NCBI GenBank assembly: GCA_963775625.1
Contig: CAVZJM010000003.1
Coordinates: 124,001-188,000 of the forward strand
Length of the DNA stretch: 64,000 nucleotides
Source: JAIBJN01 sp963775625
Lineage (GTDB): Bacteria; Actinomycetota; Thermoleophilia; Gaiellales; Gaiellaceae
Direction: 5' to 3'
Shown: positions 32,792-41,450 of the stretch, in pieces
How the letters are laid out: every line of letters begins with the position of its first letter
Numbering within the stretch: position 1 is the stretch's first letter
Notes under the pieces: model-generated
What the model was told of the DNA's origin: nothing
Databases searched by the model: none
What the model saw: the letters and a program-made list of their open reading frames with translations, nothing else
Program-made: the position numbers and the translations under genes

Positions 32792-33151
32792 CTAGGCGTC
32801 CAGCGCGGCCTTGGCCCGCTCGGCGATCTTCGAGAACGCCGCCGGGTCGTGCACCGCGATGTCGGCGAGCGCCTTGCGGTCGAGCTCGATCTCCGCCTTG
32901 CGGCAGCCGGCGACGAACTGGTTGTAGGAGAGCCCCTCCTGGCGTGCGGCCGCGTTGATCCTCACGATCCAGAGCCGCCGGAAGACGCGCTTGCGCTTCT
33001 TACGGTCGCGGTAGGCGTGGTTGTCGGCCTTCTGGACGGCCTCCTTGGCCTTCCGGTACGAGATCGAGCTCTGGCCGACGTAGCCCTTCGCGCGCTCGAG
33101 CACCTTGCGGCGCTTCTTGCGCGCGTGAACGGATCGCTTGACGCGGGGCAT
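32792..33151 (-). CDS. rplT: 50S ribosomal protein L20
   Basis: 119 residues, full length. It starts MPRVKRSVHARKKRRKVLER with the disordered basic N-terminal arm that enters 23S rRNA, followed by KGYVGQSSISYRKAKEAVQK and RRLWIVRINAAARQEGLSYN. L20 is needed for early 50S assembly and in many bacteria represses its own operon. It is last in infC-rpmI-rplT, 18 bp after rpmI. Confidence 0.98.
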   Translation of the reverse strand: MPRVKRSVHARKKRRKVLERAKGYVGQSSISYRKAKEAVQKADNHAYRDRKKRKRVFRRLWIVRINAAARQEGLSYNQFVAGCRKAEIELDRKALADIAVHDPAAFSKIAERAKAALDA

Positions 33152-33169
33152 CGCTTCCTCCTCCTGCCA

Positions 33170-33364
33170 CTACCGCCCGAGCAGGCGCTTGACCTCGCGG
33201 ACGTCACTTCCGTCCACGGGCTGGTCGCTGCGAAAGGCGCGGTGCCGCTTGGCGGACTTCTTCTCGAGATTGTGGCTCTGCATGGCATGGCGCCGCAGGA
33301 CGCGGCCCGAGCCGGTGATCTTGAACCGCTTCTTCGCGGCTGAGTTGGTCTTCTGCTTAGGCAC
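33170..33364 (-). CDS. rpmI: 50S ribosomal protein L35
   Basis: 64 residues starting MPKQKTNSAAKKRFKITGSG, with RHAMQSHNLEKKSAKRHRAF, which are standard L35 blocks. Its start overlaps the infC stop by 8 bp, so translation is coupled. It is a component of the large subunit. Confidence 0.97.
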   Translation of the reverse strand: MPKQKTNSAAKKRFKITGSGRVLRRHAMQSHNLEKKSAKRHRAFRSDQPVDGSDVREVKRLLGR

Positions 33365-33938
33365 TTTGAGCTGCTCCCACTTCCCGTCCGACGTTTCTGT
33401 GCGGCGCCAGCACCATGACCATGTTGCGTCCGTCCTGGATCGGCGGCGACTCGATCATCCCGAGCTCCTTCACGTCCTCTGCCAGTCGCATGAGCAGGTC
33501 GCGCCCGCGCTCGGGGTGCGTCTGCTCGCGGCCTCGGAACATGATCGTCACCTTCACCTTCGCCCGGTTGCCCAGGAACCTCACGACGTGGCCCTTCTTC
33601 GTCTCGTAGTCGTGGACGCCGATCTTGGGGCGGAGCTTGATCTCCTTGACCTGGATCTGGGACTGGTGCTTCCTCGCGGTCTTGGCCTTCTGCTCCTGCT
33701 CGTACTTGTACTTGCCGTAGTCCATGATCCGGGCCACGGGCGGGTCGGCGCCGGCTGCGACCTCGACCAGGTCGAGATCCTTGGAGTACGCGTACTCGAG
33801 CGCCTCGGCTGTCGGCTTGATCCCGACCTGCGAGCCGTCCGAGTCGACCAGCCGGACGCGCGGAACCCTGATCGACTCGTTGATTCGGGTCGTGTCCTGC
33901 TGTGGCCTGGCCTGGTCGAACCTACGCCGCGGCCTCAC
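33357..33938 (-). CDS. infC: Translation initiation factor IF-3
   Basis: 193 residues from GTG 33938. The N-domain has TTRINESIRVPRVRLVDSDG, followed by the linker KYKYEQEQKAKTARKHQSQI. The C-domain (VKEIKLRPKIGVHDYETKKG, FRGREQTHPERGRDLLMRLA) binds the 30S platform. IF-3 checks start codons and prevents early 50S joining. A moderate site (GGTGA, 7 nt gap) precedes the GTG, while a stronger AGGAGG about 25 nt upstream faces no standard start codon. In many bacteria infC uses a rare start for autoregulation; this was considered but a GTG is available. Confidence 0.96.
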   Translation of the reverse strand: MRPRRRFDQARPQQDTTRINESIRVPRVRLVDSDGSQVGIKPTAEALEYAYSKDLDLVEVAAGADPPVARIMDYGKYKYEQEQKAKTARKHQSQIQVKEIKLRPKIGVHDYETKKGHVVRFLGNRAKVKVTIMFRGREQTHPERGRDLLMRLAEDVKELGMIESPPIQDGRNMVMVLAPHRNVGREVGAAQSA

Positions 33939-34086
33939 TGAAACGTCACCAAGCTGTGCGACTTCCTCCTCTTAGAACAATGAAAAGCTGCACACAGGCA
34001 GCCCGTCAATTCCCCGATTCGGTTGAACCCCCGATGAGCCCGAGGCTCCGGAGGTGAGGAAACAAACGATGCTCCTGCTTGCAGGC
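33939..34086 (-). promoter_or_regulatory. thrS-infC intergenic leader
   Basis: The 148-bp leader of the infC operon. On the reverse strand it contains small hairpins (GCCTGC-AAG-CAGG near the thrS stop, and a stem in CTGCCTGTGTGCAG) and the unused AGGAGG. An L20-binding leader would be expected here from other bacteria, but no recognisable L20 pseudoknot was found by eye. Confidence 0.3.
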
Positions 34087-35979
34087 TCAGAGTCTAGCAG
34101 CGCTTCTGAGCTCCTCGGCAAGAGCCCGTGCCGACGTCACAGATTGCTCGCCGCCGTGGCGGCGAACCGACACGGACTCGAGCGACTCGCGGTCGCCCCA
34201 CACGACGACGTACGGGACCTTGGCGAGCTCGGCGTCGCGAATACGCTTGCCGACGGTCTCGGCCCGCTCGTCCACCGCGGCCCGGAAGCCCTCCGCCCGT
34301 AGGAGGTCGGCGAGCGACTCCGCGTCCGCACGGTGTGCGTCGCCGACCGGCAGGACCCGTACCTGCTCGGGCGCGAGGAAGAGCGGGAGCTCGCCGCCCG
34401 TGTGCTCCAGGTAGATGCCGACGAAGCGCTCGAGCGAGCCGAGGAGCGCCCGGTGGATCATCGCCGGCGTGTGCTCGGCGTTGTCGTCGCCCTGGTAGGT
34501 GAGCCCGAAGCGCTTCGGCATCTGCAGGTCGAGCTGGACCGTGCCGAGCTGCCAGCTGCGCCCGAGCGAGTCCGACATGTGCAGGTCGATCTTCGGTCCG
34601 TAGAACGACCCCTCCCCCTCGCTCTCGACGTGCTCCAGGCCCTTGGAGGCGAGCGCCTTGCGCAGCTCCTCCTCTGCGAAATCCCACTCCTCGTCCGCCC
34701 CCAGCTTGTTGTCCGGCCGGAGCGACAGCTCGACGCGCATGTCGAGCGCGAAGAGGTCGTACAGGTAGTAGGCGTAGTCGAGGCAGGCGAGCAGCTCGTC
34801 CTGGATCTGCTCCGTCATGCAGTAGACGTGCGCGTCGTCCTGGACGAAGTGGCGAACGCGCAGGAGGCCGTGCAGGACGCCGGAGAGCTCGTTGCGGTGG
34901 AGGTTCCCGGCCTCGGCCAGCCGCAGCGGCAGCTCGCGGTAGCTGTGCGGCGAGAGCGAGTAGAGGAGGCAGTGGCCGGGGCAGTTCATCGGCTTCAGCG
35001 CGAAGTCGCGCTCCTCGATCTCCACCCGGAACATGTGCTCCTGGTACTTCTCCCAGTGGCCCGACGTGCGCCAGAGGTCGGAGTCGTAGAGCTGAGGCGT
35101 GCGCACCTCGTGGTAGCCGCGCCGCGCGTTTTCGTGTCGGCGCAGGTCCTCGAGCACGTTCCAGATCACCATCCCGCGGGGATGCCAGAACGGCATCCCG
35201 GGCGCGAGCTCGGAGAAGTCGAAGAGGTGGAGGTCCTTGCCGAGCCGGCGGTGGTCGCGCCGCTTCGCCTCCTCCACCCTGTGAAGGTAGTCCTCCAGGT
35301 CGGCGGGATCGAAGAACGCCGTCCCGTAGACCCGCGTGAGCTGGGGGCGGTTCTCGTCCCCGCGCCAGTAGGCGCCGGCAAGCGAGAGGAGCTTCACCGC
35401 CTTGATCGGCCTCGCGTCCTGCAGGTGCGGGCCGCGGCAGAGGTCGACGAAGTCGCCCTGCTCGTAGATGGAGATGTCGCCCTCGGCCGTCTCGACGAGC
35501 TCGGCCTTGAACGGCTCGCCGGCCTGCTCGAAATAGGCACGCGCCTCCTCCCGGGTCGACTCGCGGCGCTCCCAGGAGCGGCCCTCGCCGATCTCGCGCC
35601 GGATCTCCTCCTCCAGCCGCTCGAGCGCCTCCTCGGTGACGGGCTCCGGGAACTCGAAGTCGTAGTAGAAGCCGTTCTCGATCGGCGGACCGATGGCGAC
35701 CTTCGTGCCGGGATAGAGGCGCCGGGCGGCCTCGGCCAGGAGATGGGCGGCCGAGTGGCGCAGCACGTAGAGGGCGTCGGGATCCTCGCGATCCCGAGTC
35801 GTCAGGATCTGGATCCGCTCCCCGTCGGCGAGCGGCAGGCGCAGGTCACGAACGCTTCCGTTCGCACGCACGAGCACGGCCTGTTCAGCGAGCTTGGGCC
35901 CGATTGCCCGCGCGGCGTCGAGCCCGCTCGCGCCGTCGGGAAGCTCCAGCTCGGTCTCGTCGGGGAGGATCACCCGCAT
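34087..35979 (-). CDS. thrS: Threonyl-tRNA synthetase
   Basis: 630 residues, full length. The order is a TGS domain (residues 1-60), the editing domain with HSAAHLLAEAARRLYPGTKV and GPPIENGFYYDFEFPEP near residues 77-115, and the class II core. The core has motif 2 around RVEIEERDFALKPMNCPGHC (zinc Cys) and ELPLRLAEAGNLHRNELSGV, and motif 3 as HRALLGSLERFVGIYLEH. A C-terminal anticodon domain follows. It charges tRNA-Thr and clears mis-acylated Ser. It sits just upstream of infC, as in many bacteria. Confidence 0.97.
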   Translation of the reverse strand: MRVILPDETELELPDGASGLDAARAIGPKLAEQAVLVRANGSVRDLRLPLADGERIQILTTRDREDPDALYVLRHSAAHLLAEAARRLYPGTKVAIGPPIENGFYYDFEFPEPVTEEALERLEEEIRREIGEGRSWERRESTREEARAYFEQAGEPFKAELVETAEGDISIYEQGDFVDLCRGPHLQDARPIKAVKLLSLAGAYWRGDENRPQLTRVYGTAFFDPADLEDYLHRVEEAKRRDHRRLGKDLHLFDFSELAPGMPFWHPRGMVIWNVLEDLRRHENARRGYHEVRTPQLYDSDLWRTSGHWEKYQEHMFRVEIEERDFALKPMNCPGHCLLYSLSPHSYRELPLRLAEAGNLHRNELSGVLHGLLRVRHFVQDDAHVYCMTEQIQDELLACLDYAYYLYDLFALDMRVELSLRPDNKLGADEEWDFAEEELRKALASKGLEHVESEGEGSFYGPKIDLHMSDSLGRSWQLGTVQLDLQMPKRFGLTYQGDDNAEHTPAMIHRALLGSLERFVGIYLEHTGGELPLFLAPEQVRVLPVGDAHRADAESLADLLRAEGFRAAVDERAETVGKRIRDAELAKVPYVVVWGDRESLESVSVRRHGGEQSVTSARALAEELRSAARL

Positions 35980-36025
35980 GGAAAGAGAGGATACGGCTAC
36001 GCGACGCGCGCTCGCACGCGAGTGG

Positions 36026-36382
36026 TCACTCGCCTTCGACGGCCGAGCGCAGGTGCGGCGGGGCCTTCAGCCAGTAGCTCTCGCGGAGCCACTCGAGGGC
36101 GGCCTCGAGCGACTCGTCGTCGGCCACGTCTGCGGTCACCCAGCCGTACCGGCCGACGTAGGCGGCGGTGCTCACGTAGGGGAGCAGGTGCGCGATCTCG
36201 CGCTCCTCCGGAGTGAGCTTGACGGTCAGGCGCACGCACTCCTCCGCGACCGACATCGACGCGAACATGCGGTTCTCGGCCACCTTGAAGACCGGATGGC
36301 CCCAGGGCTCGTCCTCGTAGGTCTCCGGCAGGGAGAGCGCCAGCTCGCGCAGGCGCTCGGCCAGCTCCTCGAGGTCGGGCAC
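36026..36382 (-). CDS. MmcQ/YjbR-family protein
   Basis: 118 residues with the CyaY-like MmcQ/YjbR pattern: RELALSLPETYEDEPWGHPV, FKVAENRMFASMSVAEECVR and VSTAAYVGRYGWVTADVADD, then ALEWLRESYWLKAPPHLRSA. The family is often described as DNA-binding, but no clear biochemical role is known. It lies 46 bp upstream of thrS on the same strand and may share its transcript. Confidence 0.85.
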   Translation of the reverse strand: MPDLEELAERLRELALSLPETYEDEPWGHPVFKVAENRMFASMSVAEECVRLTVKLTPEEREIAHLLPYVSTAAYVGRYGWVTADVADDESLEAALEWLRESYWLKAPPHLRSAVEGE

Positions 36383-36548
36383 CCGGCCAGCCTACCCGCT
36401 TGAGGAAATTGTGAGGATTCTGCAAATTTTCCCAACGGCCGGCGATCTTGGGCCCGGAGGGGCGTACCCTCTGGGCCGCGGGCCGGAGGCCCTGGAGCTG
36501 GCCGCAGGCTCCCGGATCTCTCCCCCGGCTCGTAAGCCCACGGACGCC

Positions 36549-36581
36549 GAGGCGGAGCCCCGCCGCAACGGGCTCCGCCTC
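36549..36581. terminator. Strong 12-bp hairpin
   Basis: GAGGCGGAGCCC (36549-36560) and GGGCTCCGCCTC (36570-36581) form a perfect 12-bp stem with a 9-nt loop, downstream of the MMPL gene on the reverse strand. It is the distal one of two hairpins in the 278-bp gap. The rest of the gap (36383-36548) is GC-rich with no recognised gene. Confidence 0.6.
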
Positions 36582-36609
36582 GCGTGCGCCCTCGTTTCGT
36601 GCGCGCGGA

Positions 36610-36639
36610 AGGCCCGCGCCCCCGAAGGGACGCGGGCCT
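36610..36639. terminator. Hairpin terminator after MMPL gene
   Basis: AGGCCCGCG (36610-36618) pairs with CGCGGGCCT (36631-36639), with a smaller inner CCC/GGG pairing. It lies 22 bp past the MMPL stop codon (36661, reverse strand), the usual position for a terminator. Confidence 0.6.
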
Positions 36640-36660
36640 GGGAGGAAGAACGCCGGAGCC

Positions 36661-38883
36661 CTAGCGGCCTGCGGGCGACGGGACCGGTGCGGCCTTCGGA
36701 GCGGACTCGGTCTCGTGCGAAACCTGCGGCAGCCACTCGAGCCAGCTCGGCAGGTACCAGTTCCAATCGCCGAGCAGCTTCATGGCCGACGGCAGGAGCA
36801 CGGCGCGGACGATCGTCGCGTCGATCAGGATCGCCGCGGCGAGCCCGACGCCGGCCTGCTTCATGTCGATCGTCGAGAGGGTGGCGAAGATCGAGAACAC
36901 CGCCACCATCACGATCGCCGCCGCCGTGACGACGCCGGCGGTCGTCTTGATCCCGTGGGCGATGGCCGCGTCGGTGTCGAGCCCGCGGTCGTACGCCTCG
37001 CGGATCCGGCTGAGGATGAACACGTGGTAGTCCATCGAGAGGCCGAAGAGGATCACGAACATGAACAGCGGGAGCCAGGCCGTGATCGCGCCGGTCGACT
37101 CGAAGCCGAGGAGCGACTCGCCCCAGCCCCACTGGAAGACGATGACGAGCAGCCCGTAGGCGGCAGCCACCGAGAGGAGGTTGAGGACGACCGCCTTCGC
37201 GGCGATCACGATCGAGCGGAAGGCGACCAGCAGGAGCCCGAAGGCGAGGAGCAGGACGAAGGCGAACACCATCGGCGCCCGGTCCTTGGTCAGCTGGCTG
37301 AAGTCGAACGAGGAGGCGGCCTCGCCCGTCACCGCGACGTCGACTCCGTCGACGGCGCCGATGGTGACGGGGATGACGTCCTCGCGGAGGGTCATGAGCG
37401 CCTCGGTGGAGGCATCGTCGGTGCCCGTGCCGGCGAGCGGCACGGAGACGACGGCCACGGTCCCGGCGTCGTTCACCTGCACCTGGATCGGGTCCTCCAT
37501 CTGGCCCGTGGCGAGCGCCTGCGTGCGGAAGTCGGCGAGCGCTGCCTCGAGCTCGGGGGAGGTGACGTCGTCGGCCTCGACGGCCACGACGGCGGGAAGC
37601 GGGCCGCCGGGGAAGGCCGCCTGGATCCGGTCGTAGGTCTGCATGATCGGAATGTCCCGCGGGAGGCTCGAGATGCCGGGGAAGGCCGTGTGCATCCCGA
37701 TCGCGGGAAGCGCGAGGAGGACAAGCACGCCCGCGGAGGCGACCGCCGAGACGAGCGGTCGGCGCAGCACGCGGTCGAGGATCCAACCCCATACGCGGGA
37801 GTCGCCGTCCTTCCGGCTGAGCCGGTGGACGAACGGGATCTTGCCCTTCTCGACGCGGTCGCCGAGCCAGGAGAGGAGCGCCGGAAGGACGGTCAGAGAC
37901 CCGGCGACGGCGATGGCGACGACCATGATCGTCCCGATCGCGATCGAGGTCCAGATCGCTGTCCCGCCGAGGAAGAGACCGGCGAGCGCGATGATCACCG
38001 TCAGGCCCGAGATCAGGACGGCCCGGCCGGACGTCGCCGCGGCGGCCTCGAGCGCGGCCGCGGAGCCCTTGCCGGCCGCCCGCTCCTCACGCTCACGCTT
38101 GAGGTAGAAGAGCGAGTAGTCGACGCCGACCGCGAGCCCGATCAGGAGGATGATCGAGGCCGAGGCCTCGTCCATGGGGACGAGCTGGCTCGGGATCGCC
38201 AGGAGACCGAGGGTCGCCATGACGGCCGAGAGACCGAGGAGCAGCGGGATCCCGGCGGCGACGGCCGCTCCGAAGACGATCAGCAGGATGCCGAGCGTCA
38301 GGGGCACGGCGGTGAACTCCGCCCGCTGGAAGTCGCCCGCGATCGTCTCGTCCACCGACTTCTCGCCGCTCGCCGAGCCGAAGCCCGCGACCGTGAAGGT
38401 CGGATGCGCAGCCTGCGCCTCGGCGACGGAGTCGAGGATCGGGTCGATCCGGTCGACCGCGCCGACGCCGGTGTCGGAGAGCTCGTACTGGACGAGGACT
38501 GCGTTGCCGTCCGGAGAGACGAGCGTGGGATCCTCGATCGGCGAGCGAATGGCGGAGACCCCGTCGGCCTCGGAGAGGCGCGCGACGACGTCCGCGACGA
38601 CGGCCTGGAACTCAGGGCTCGAAGCCGAGAGCGTCTCGCTCTCGACGAAGACGGACTCGTCGACCGTCTCGTCGAAGCCGCCGCGGTCGATGATCTGCAG
38701 CGCGCGGCCGGAGTCGCCGGCCTCGGCGTCGGCCGGGTCGAGCGACTTCGTCCCGATCACGCTTCCGAGCGCGACGGCGACGACGACGAACGCAAGCCAC
38801 CCGAAGATCGCGGTCTTCCGGTGGGCGGCGCTCCAGCGGCCCATCCGGGCCGCGAGGTTCTGGGACTTGGCGAGCGGGGTCAT
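36661..38883 (-). CDS. MMPL-family (RND-like) membrane transporter
   Basis: 740 residues from ATG 38883. Two repeats each carry one helix, a large extracytoplasmic loop and five helices. Family blocks include MDEASASIILLIGLAVGVDY with SLFYLKREREERAAGKG near residue 215 (GxxxDY proton-relay motif), and FGLSMDYHVFILSRIREAYD near residue 618 for the second half. In Actinobacteria MMPL proteins export lipids or lipid-linked products to the envelope. No biosynthetic neighbour points to the cargo. It stands alone with terminators behind it. Confidence 0.92.
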   Translation of the reverse strand: MTPLAKSQNLAARMGRWSAAHRKTAIFGWLAFVVVAVALGSVIGTKSLDPADAEAGDSGRALQIIDRGGFDETVDESVFVESETLSASSPEFQAVVADVVARLSEADGVSAIRSPIEDPTLVSPDGNAVLVQYELSDTGVGAVDRIDPILDSVAEAQAAHPTFTVAGFGSASGEKSVDETIAGDFQRAEFTAVPLTLGILLIVFGAAVAAGIPLLLGLSAVMATLGLLAIPSQLVPMDEASASIILLIGLAVGVDYSLFYLKREREERAAGKGSAAALEAAAATSGRAVLISGLTVIIALAGLFLGGTAIWTSIAIGTIMVVAIAVAGSLTVLPALLSWLGDRVEKGKIPFVHRLSRKDGDSRVWGWILDRVLRRPLVSAVASAGVLVLLALPAIGMHTAFPGISSLPRDIPIMQTYDRIQAAFPGGPLPAVVAVEADDVTSPELEAALADFRTQALATGQMEDPIQVQVNDAGTVAVVSVPLAGTGTDDASTEALMTLREDVIPVTIGAVDGVDVAVTGEAASSFDFSQLTKDRAPMVFAFVLLLAFGLLLVAFRSIVIAAKAVVLNLLSVAAAYGLLVIVFQWGWGESLLGFESTGAITAWLPLFMFVILFGLSMDYHVFILSRIREAYDRGLDTDAAIAHGIKTTAGVVTAAAIVMVAVFSIFATLSTIDMKQAGVGLAAAILIDATIVRAVLLPSAMKLLGDWNWYLPSWLEWLPQVSHETESAPKAAPVPSPAGR

Positions 38884-39028
38884 GGCTTCCTTTCGTGACT
38901 CTTTGGGTGCGTAGCTGTAGGCTCGCAGGCCGCATGCCGAGCGGGAATGTGGCCACCCGGCGTCTTCGGGTGGGGCTAGCGCGAGCCGTCCCCGTGTGGC
39001 CAGCCACCCGCCCCGCGCCCGCCCTTCT

Positions 39029-39110
39029 TGGGGTCAGGTCTTGCAATCGAGCACGCGAAGGCGAGCTGCGGGAATGCAAGACCTGACCCCAGGGCGTGTG
39101 ACCCCAGGGC
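39029..39110. repeat. REP-like hairpin with 16-bp perfect arms
   Basis: GGGGTCAGGTCTTGCA (39029-39044) and TGCAAGACCTGACCCC (39074-39089) are perfect inverted arms around about 29 bp. Two short units ending GACCCCAGGGCGTG follow. The arm core GGGGTCAG is shared with the doublets at 9310 and 31360, so all three loci belong to one family. It sits in the 251-bp gap between the MMPL start and the MFS stop; the other sequence in the gap shows nothing recognisable. Confidence 0.7.
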
Positions 39111-39134
39111 GTGGCCGGACGGGACGGTGCGGCG

Positions 39135-40412
39135 CTAGGCGGCCAGCGCGAGGTCGTCGACCGCTGCGACGACGGGCGCGGCGAGCTCGAGCTCGACCTC
39201 GGGCGCCTCGCTGCGGATGGCGTTCAGGAAGGGCAGCGAGAGCAGGATGGGAACGCCGATCGCGATCCACATGGCGCCGTATCCGTTCGTGGCGGAGAAC
39301 GCCGGCGCGAGCACGTCGATGGCGACGCCGACGACGATCGGCCCCAGCACGGCGCCGAGCGCCCGGGAGAAGCCGAAGAGCCCGGAGAGCGCGCCCTCGG
39401 CGCCGGCGGGCGTCATACCGGCCAGGATCCCGTAGGGAAGGGTCATCACGACCGCGCCCGCGAGGGCTATGAAGGGCAGGCCGATGAGGAACGAGTCGAG
39501 CGACGAGAGCCCGGCGCCGACGAGCAGCCCCACGCCGTAGACCCAGATCGAGGCACGCATGAGGCGGTGGATGCCCACCTTGTCGGCGAGGCGGCCGGCG
39601 CCGAAGGACGCGATCACGTACGCGCCGGCGACGACGCCGATCACGGCCGAGGCGGTTCCCATGGATTCGCCGAGCCCCTTGACGACGAAGAGGACGATGA
39701 ACGTCTTGAGGCCCATGAACGAGAGCTCCCAGAGAGCGTTCGCGGCGACGAACGCGCGCACGTCGGCGCGCTCGCGCACGAGCCGGAAGACACCCGGGCT
39801 CGGCTGTGCCGCCGCGACCGCGGCCGGCAGCGGACGCTCCTTCCCGCGCACCTCGCGCACGAGCACGACCGTGGCGAGCAAGGCGGCCGCGGCGCCCAGC
39901 AGGAACGGAAGCGGCGTCCAGACGGAGAGCAGGAGCCCGCCGGCGACGAGCGCCACGCCGAGCCCGAGACCCCGCATGACGCCCTGCCAGCCCTGCGCCC
40001 GGCCCTGGTGGGAGGCGGGCACGAGCTCGGCGAAGAGCGCCTGGTACGGCGGGTAGTAGACGTGGTAGCCGACGAAGAAGAGGGAGACGAGCGCGACGGT
40101 CTGCGCGTAGCCGTGCGCGAAGGGAAGGATCAGGAGCGGTACGACCAGCAGCGGCACTCCTATGAGCGCGTACGGGATGCGGCGCCCGAGCCGGCTCCTC
40201 GTCCTGTCGGAGAGCGAGCCGATCAGAAGCGGCAGAAAGAGTGCGAAAGCGCCCTCGGCCCCAACGGCGATTCCGATCGCGCCTGCCGACGAAGTCACCT
40301 CGCCGAGCAGGAACGGCGCGTAGGTCGTCAGGACGCTGATCCCGAGCGCCAGCGCGAAGGTGGGCAGCGCCAGCGCGCCCAGCGAGAGGCCGATGCGAGG
40401 CGCCGGCTGCAC
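39135..40412 (-). CDS. MFS transporter, GPH/SLC45-like
   Basis: 425 residues from GTG 40412 with about twelve membrane segments. The loop after helix 2 has LLIGSLSDRTRSRLGRRIPY, close to the cation:sugar symporter pattern (D-x5-G-R/K-R). FFVGYHVYYPPYQALFAELV fits the GPH/SLC45 type of sugar or glycoside carriers. The second half repeats the fold (GRLADKVGIHRLMRASIWVY). Substrate cannot be assigned. The start is 3 bp after the stop of a 33-codon ORF, and the two are probably coupled. Confidence 0.87.
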   Translation of the reverse strand: MQPAPRIGLSLGALALPTFALALGISVLTTYAPFLLGEVTSSAGAIGIAVGAEGAFALFLPLLIGSLSDRTRSRLGRRIPYALIGVPLLVVPLLILPFAHGYAQTVALVSLFFVGYHVYYPPYQALFAELVPASHQGRAQGWQGVMRGLGLGVALVAGGLLLSVWTPLPFLLGAAAALLATVVLVREVRGKERPLPAAVAAAQPSPGVFRLVRERADVRAFVAANALWELSFMGLKTFIVLFVVKGLGESMGTASAVIGVVAGAYVIASFGAGRLADKVGIHRLMRASIWVYGVGLLVGAGLSSLDSFLIGLPFIALAGAVVMTLPYGILAGMTPAGAEGALSGLFGFSRALGAVLGPIVVGVAIDVLAPAFSATNGYGAMWIAIGVPILLSLPFLNAIRSEAPEVELELAAPVVAAVDDLALAA

Positions 40413-40415
40413 CGG

Positions 40416-40517
40416 CTAACCCGCGACGGCCCAGCGTGCGCCGCGAACGGTCCAGCCGCCGACGGCGAGGAGCAGGATCCCGAGGATCACAGCGCCGATG
40501 AACAGTGTCTTCTTCAT
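40416..40517 (-). CDS. 33-aa membrane microprotein upstream of MFS gene
   Basis: ATG 40517 opens a 33-residue ORF: a KK start, then the helix TLFIGAVILGILLLAVGGWT and the end VRGARWAVAG. GGAGGGAGAG lies about 8 nt upstream. Its TAG is 3 bp before the MFS GTG, which favours translational reinitiation. It could be a small transporter subunit or simply a coupling leader. Not homologous to anything recognised. Confidence 0.5.
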   Translation of the reverse strand: MKKTLFIGAVILGILLLAVGGWTVRGARWAVAG

Positions 40518-40606
40518 GCCCCCACTCTCCCTCCTCACACACAGGACGGACATGGGGCCAGCCTGCTTCCATCGGTGCGGTTTTCCGCACTTCTCTTGCG
40601 GGAGTG

Positions 40607-40790
40607 CTATTCGGCCGTCGCAGGCCAGTCGACGGTCTCACGCAGGACGCCCGCAGAAGCACGAGAGTGGCTCCACGGCCTGAGAACGACCTCCGCGTGC
40701 TCGACCTCGGGGGCAAACAGGGAGGCTCCGCCGCCCTCGCCGGGCCAAGCCTCGCGATCCGAACCCCTCGAACCGGTGGAGCCTCGGCCT
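40607..40790 (-). other. Possible gene remnant in 277-bp gap
   Basis: In the gap between the microprotein and vapC, the reverse strand carries about 40 codons of protein-like sequence ending FAPEVEHAEVVLRPWSHSRA-SAGVLRETVDWPATAE and a TAG at 40607-40609. No start codon is in frame close by. It may be the tail of a decayed or frameshifted gene. Nothing else is evident in the gap. Confidence 0.2.
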
Positions 40791-40794
40791 CGCG

Positions 40795-41190
40795 CTAGGA
40801 CCCAACGGGCCAGTGCTCGACGGCAACCTCGCCCATCGGGAAGTCCCGCGGGTTCCCGGTTGCGAGCCGTCCGCCGAGGCCGTGGGCCGCGGCGGCGATC
40901 AGGCAATCGGCCTGAGTGAGGGTCTGGCCGCGTGCCGCGAACCCGCGCCTCCACTCGCCGGCCTGCCAGCCTTCGCTCGCTCCGAGGGGAGCGACTCGAA
41001 GGCCGGCAAAGAGCCTGCGGGCTAACTCGTGCTCCTGAGGGAAGAGGCCCCGCACGGTCTCCTCGACGTTGATGGCGCAGACGAACGGGCTGTCCCCCGC
41101 TTCCCGAAGCGCACGCAGCCGTCGCTGAGCCTCCGCGCGCCCACGCAAGAGGTCGATCAAGACCGTGGTGTCGAGAAGGACGACCGCCAT
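40795..41190 (-). CDS. vapC: VapC-like PIN-domain toxin
   Basis: 131 residues from ATG 41190. PIN acidic residues are seen in VVLLDTTVLIDLLRGRAEAQ (first Asp near residue 7), AINVEETVRGLF (Glu near 43) and LTQADCLIAAAAHGLGGRLA with TGNPRDF (Asp near 94 and 112). VapC toxins are Mg2+-dependent RNases that cut tRNA or rRNA. The gene follows its antitoxin by 8 bp. A longer start at 41265 would overlap the antitoxin and is rejected. Confidence 0.88.
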   Translation of the reverse strand: MAVVLLDTTVLIDLLRGRAEAQRRLRALREAGDSPFVCAINVEETVRGLFPQEHELARRLFAGLRVAPLGASEGWQAGEWRRGFAARGQTLTQADCLIAAAAHGLGGRLATGNPRDFPMGEVAVEHWPVGS

Positions 41191-41198
41191 TAGAGGCC

Positions 41199-41438
41199 TT
41201 AGCCGACGCGGCGCTCGTCCAGGCGGCGCTGCGCGCGCACCCACGAGGATGGATCGACGTCCCATTCGTGGCCCTGATCCACGATGGAGCCGAGGGAGGA
41301 CTCGATCAGGTCCCAGCGTCGCTCGTCGTCGAGCGCGTGCTCGACAGCCCGCGCGATGAACGAGCTGCGGCCGCGCGGGCCGACGCGCCGGTCGAGCTCG
41401 CGGACGACGTCCTCTCGCAACACGATGTGCACGCGCAT
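41199..41438 (-). CDS. vapB: VapB-like ribbon-helix-helix antitoxin
   Basis: 79 residues from ATG 41438. The N-terminal half is a ribbon-helix-helix DNA-binding domain (MRVHIVLREDVVRELDRRVG, RSSFIARAVEHALDDE). The C-terminal half (DQGHEWDVDPSSWVRAQRRL) would wrap the toxin. It binds VapC and represses the operon. A palindrome centred on ACTAGT lies just upstream. Confidence 0.85.
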   Translation of the reverse strand: MRVHIVLREDVVRELDRRVGPRGRSSFIARAVEHALDDERRWDLIESSLGSIVDQGHEWDVDPSSWVRAQRRLDERRVG

Positions 41439-41450
41439 GTGCCTAACTTA

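Noticed and set aside
33938..33970. Rare start codon for infC beside the strong AGGAGG
   Set aside because: GTG 33938 with a moderate ribosome site already gives a normal IF-3 N-terminus, and no ATT, ATC or ATA is in frame at the right distance.
40607..40954. 115-residue reverse-strand gene overlapping vapC
   Set aside because: Its first two thirds are a shadow of vapC. Only the tail looks protein-like, so it is listed as a possible remnant.
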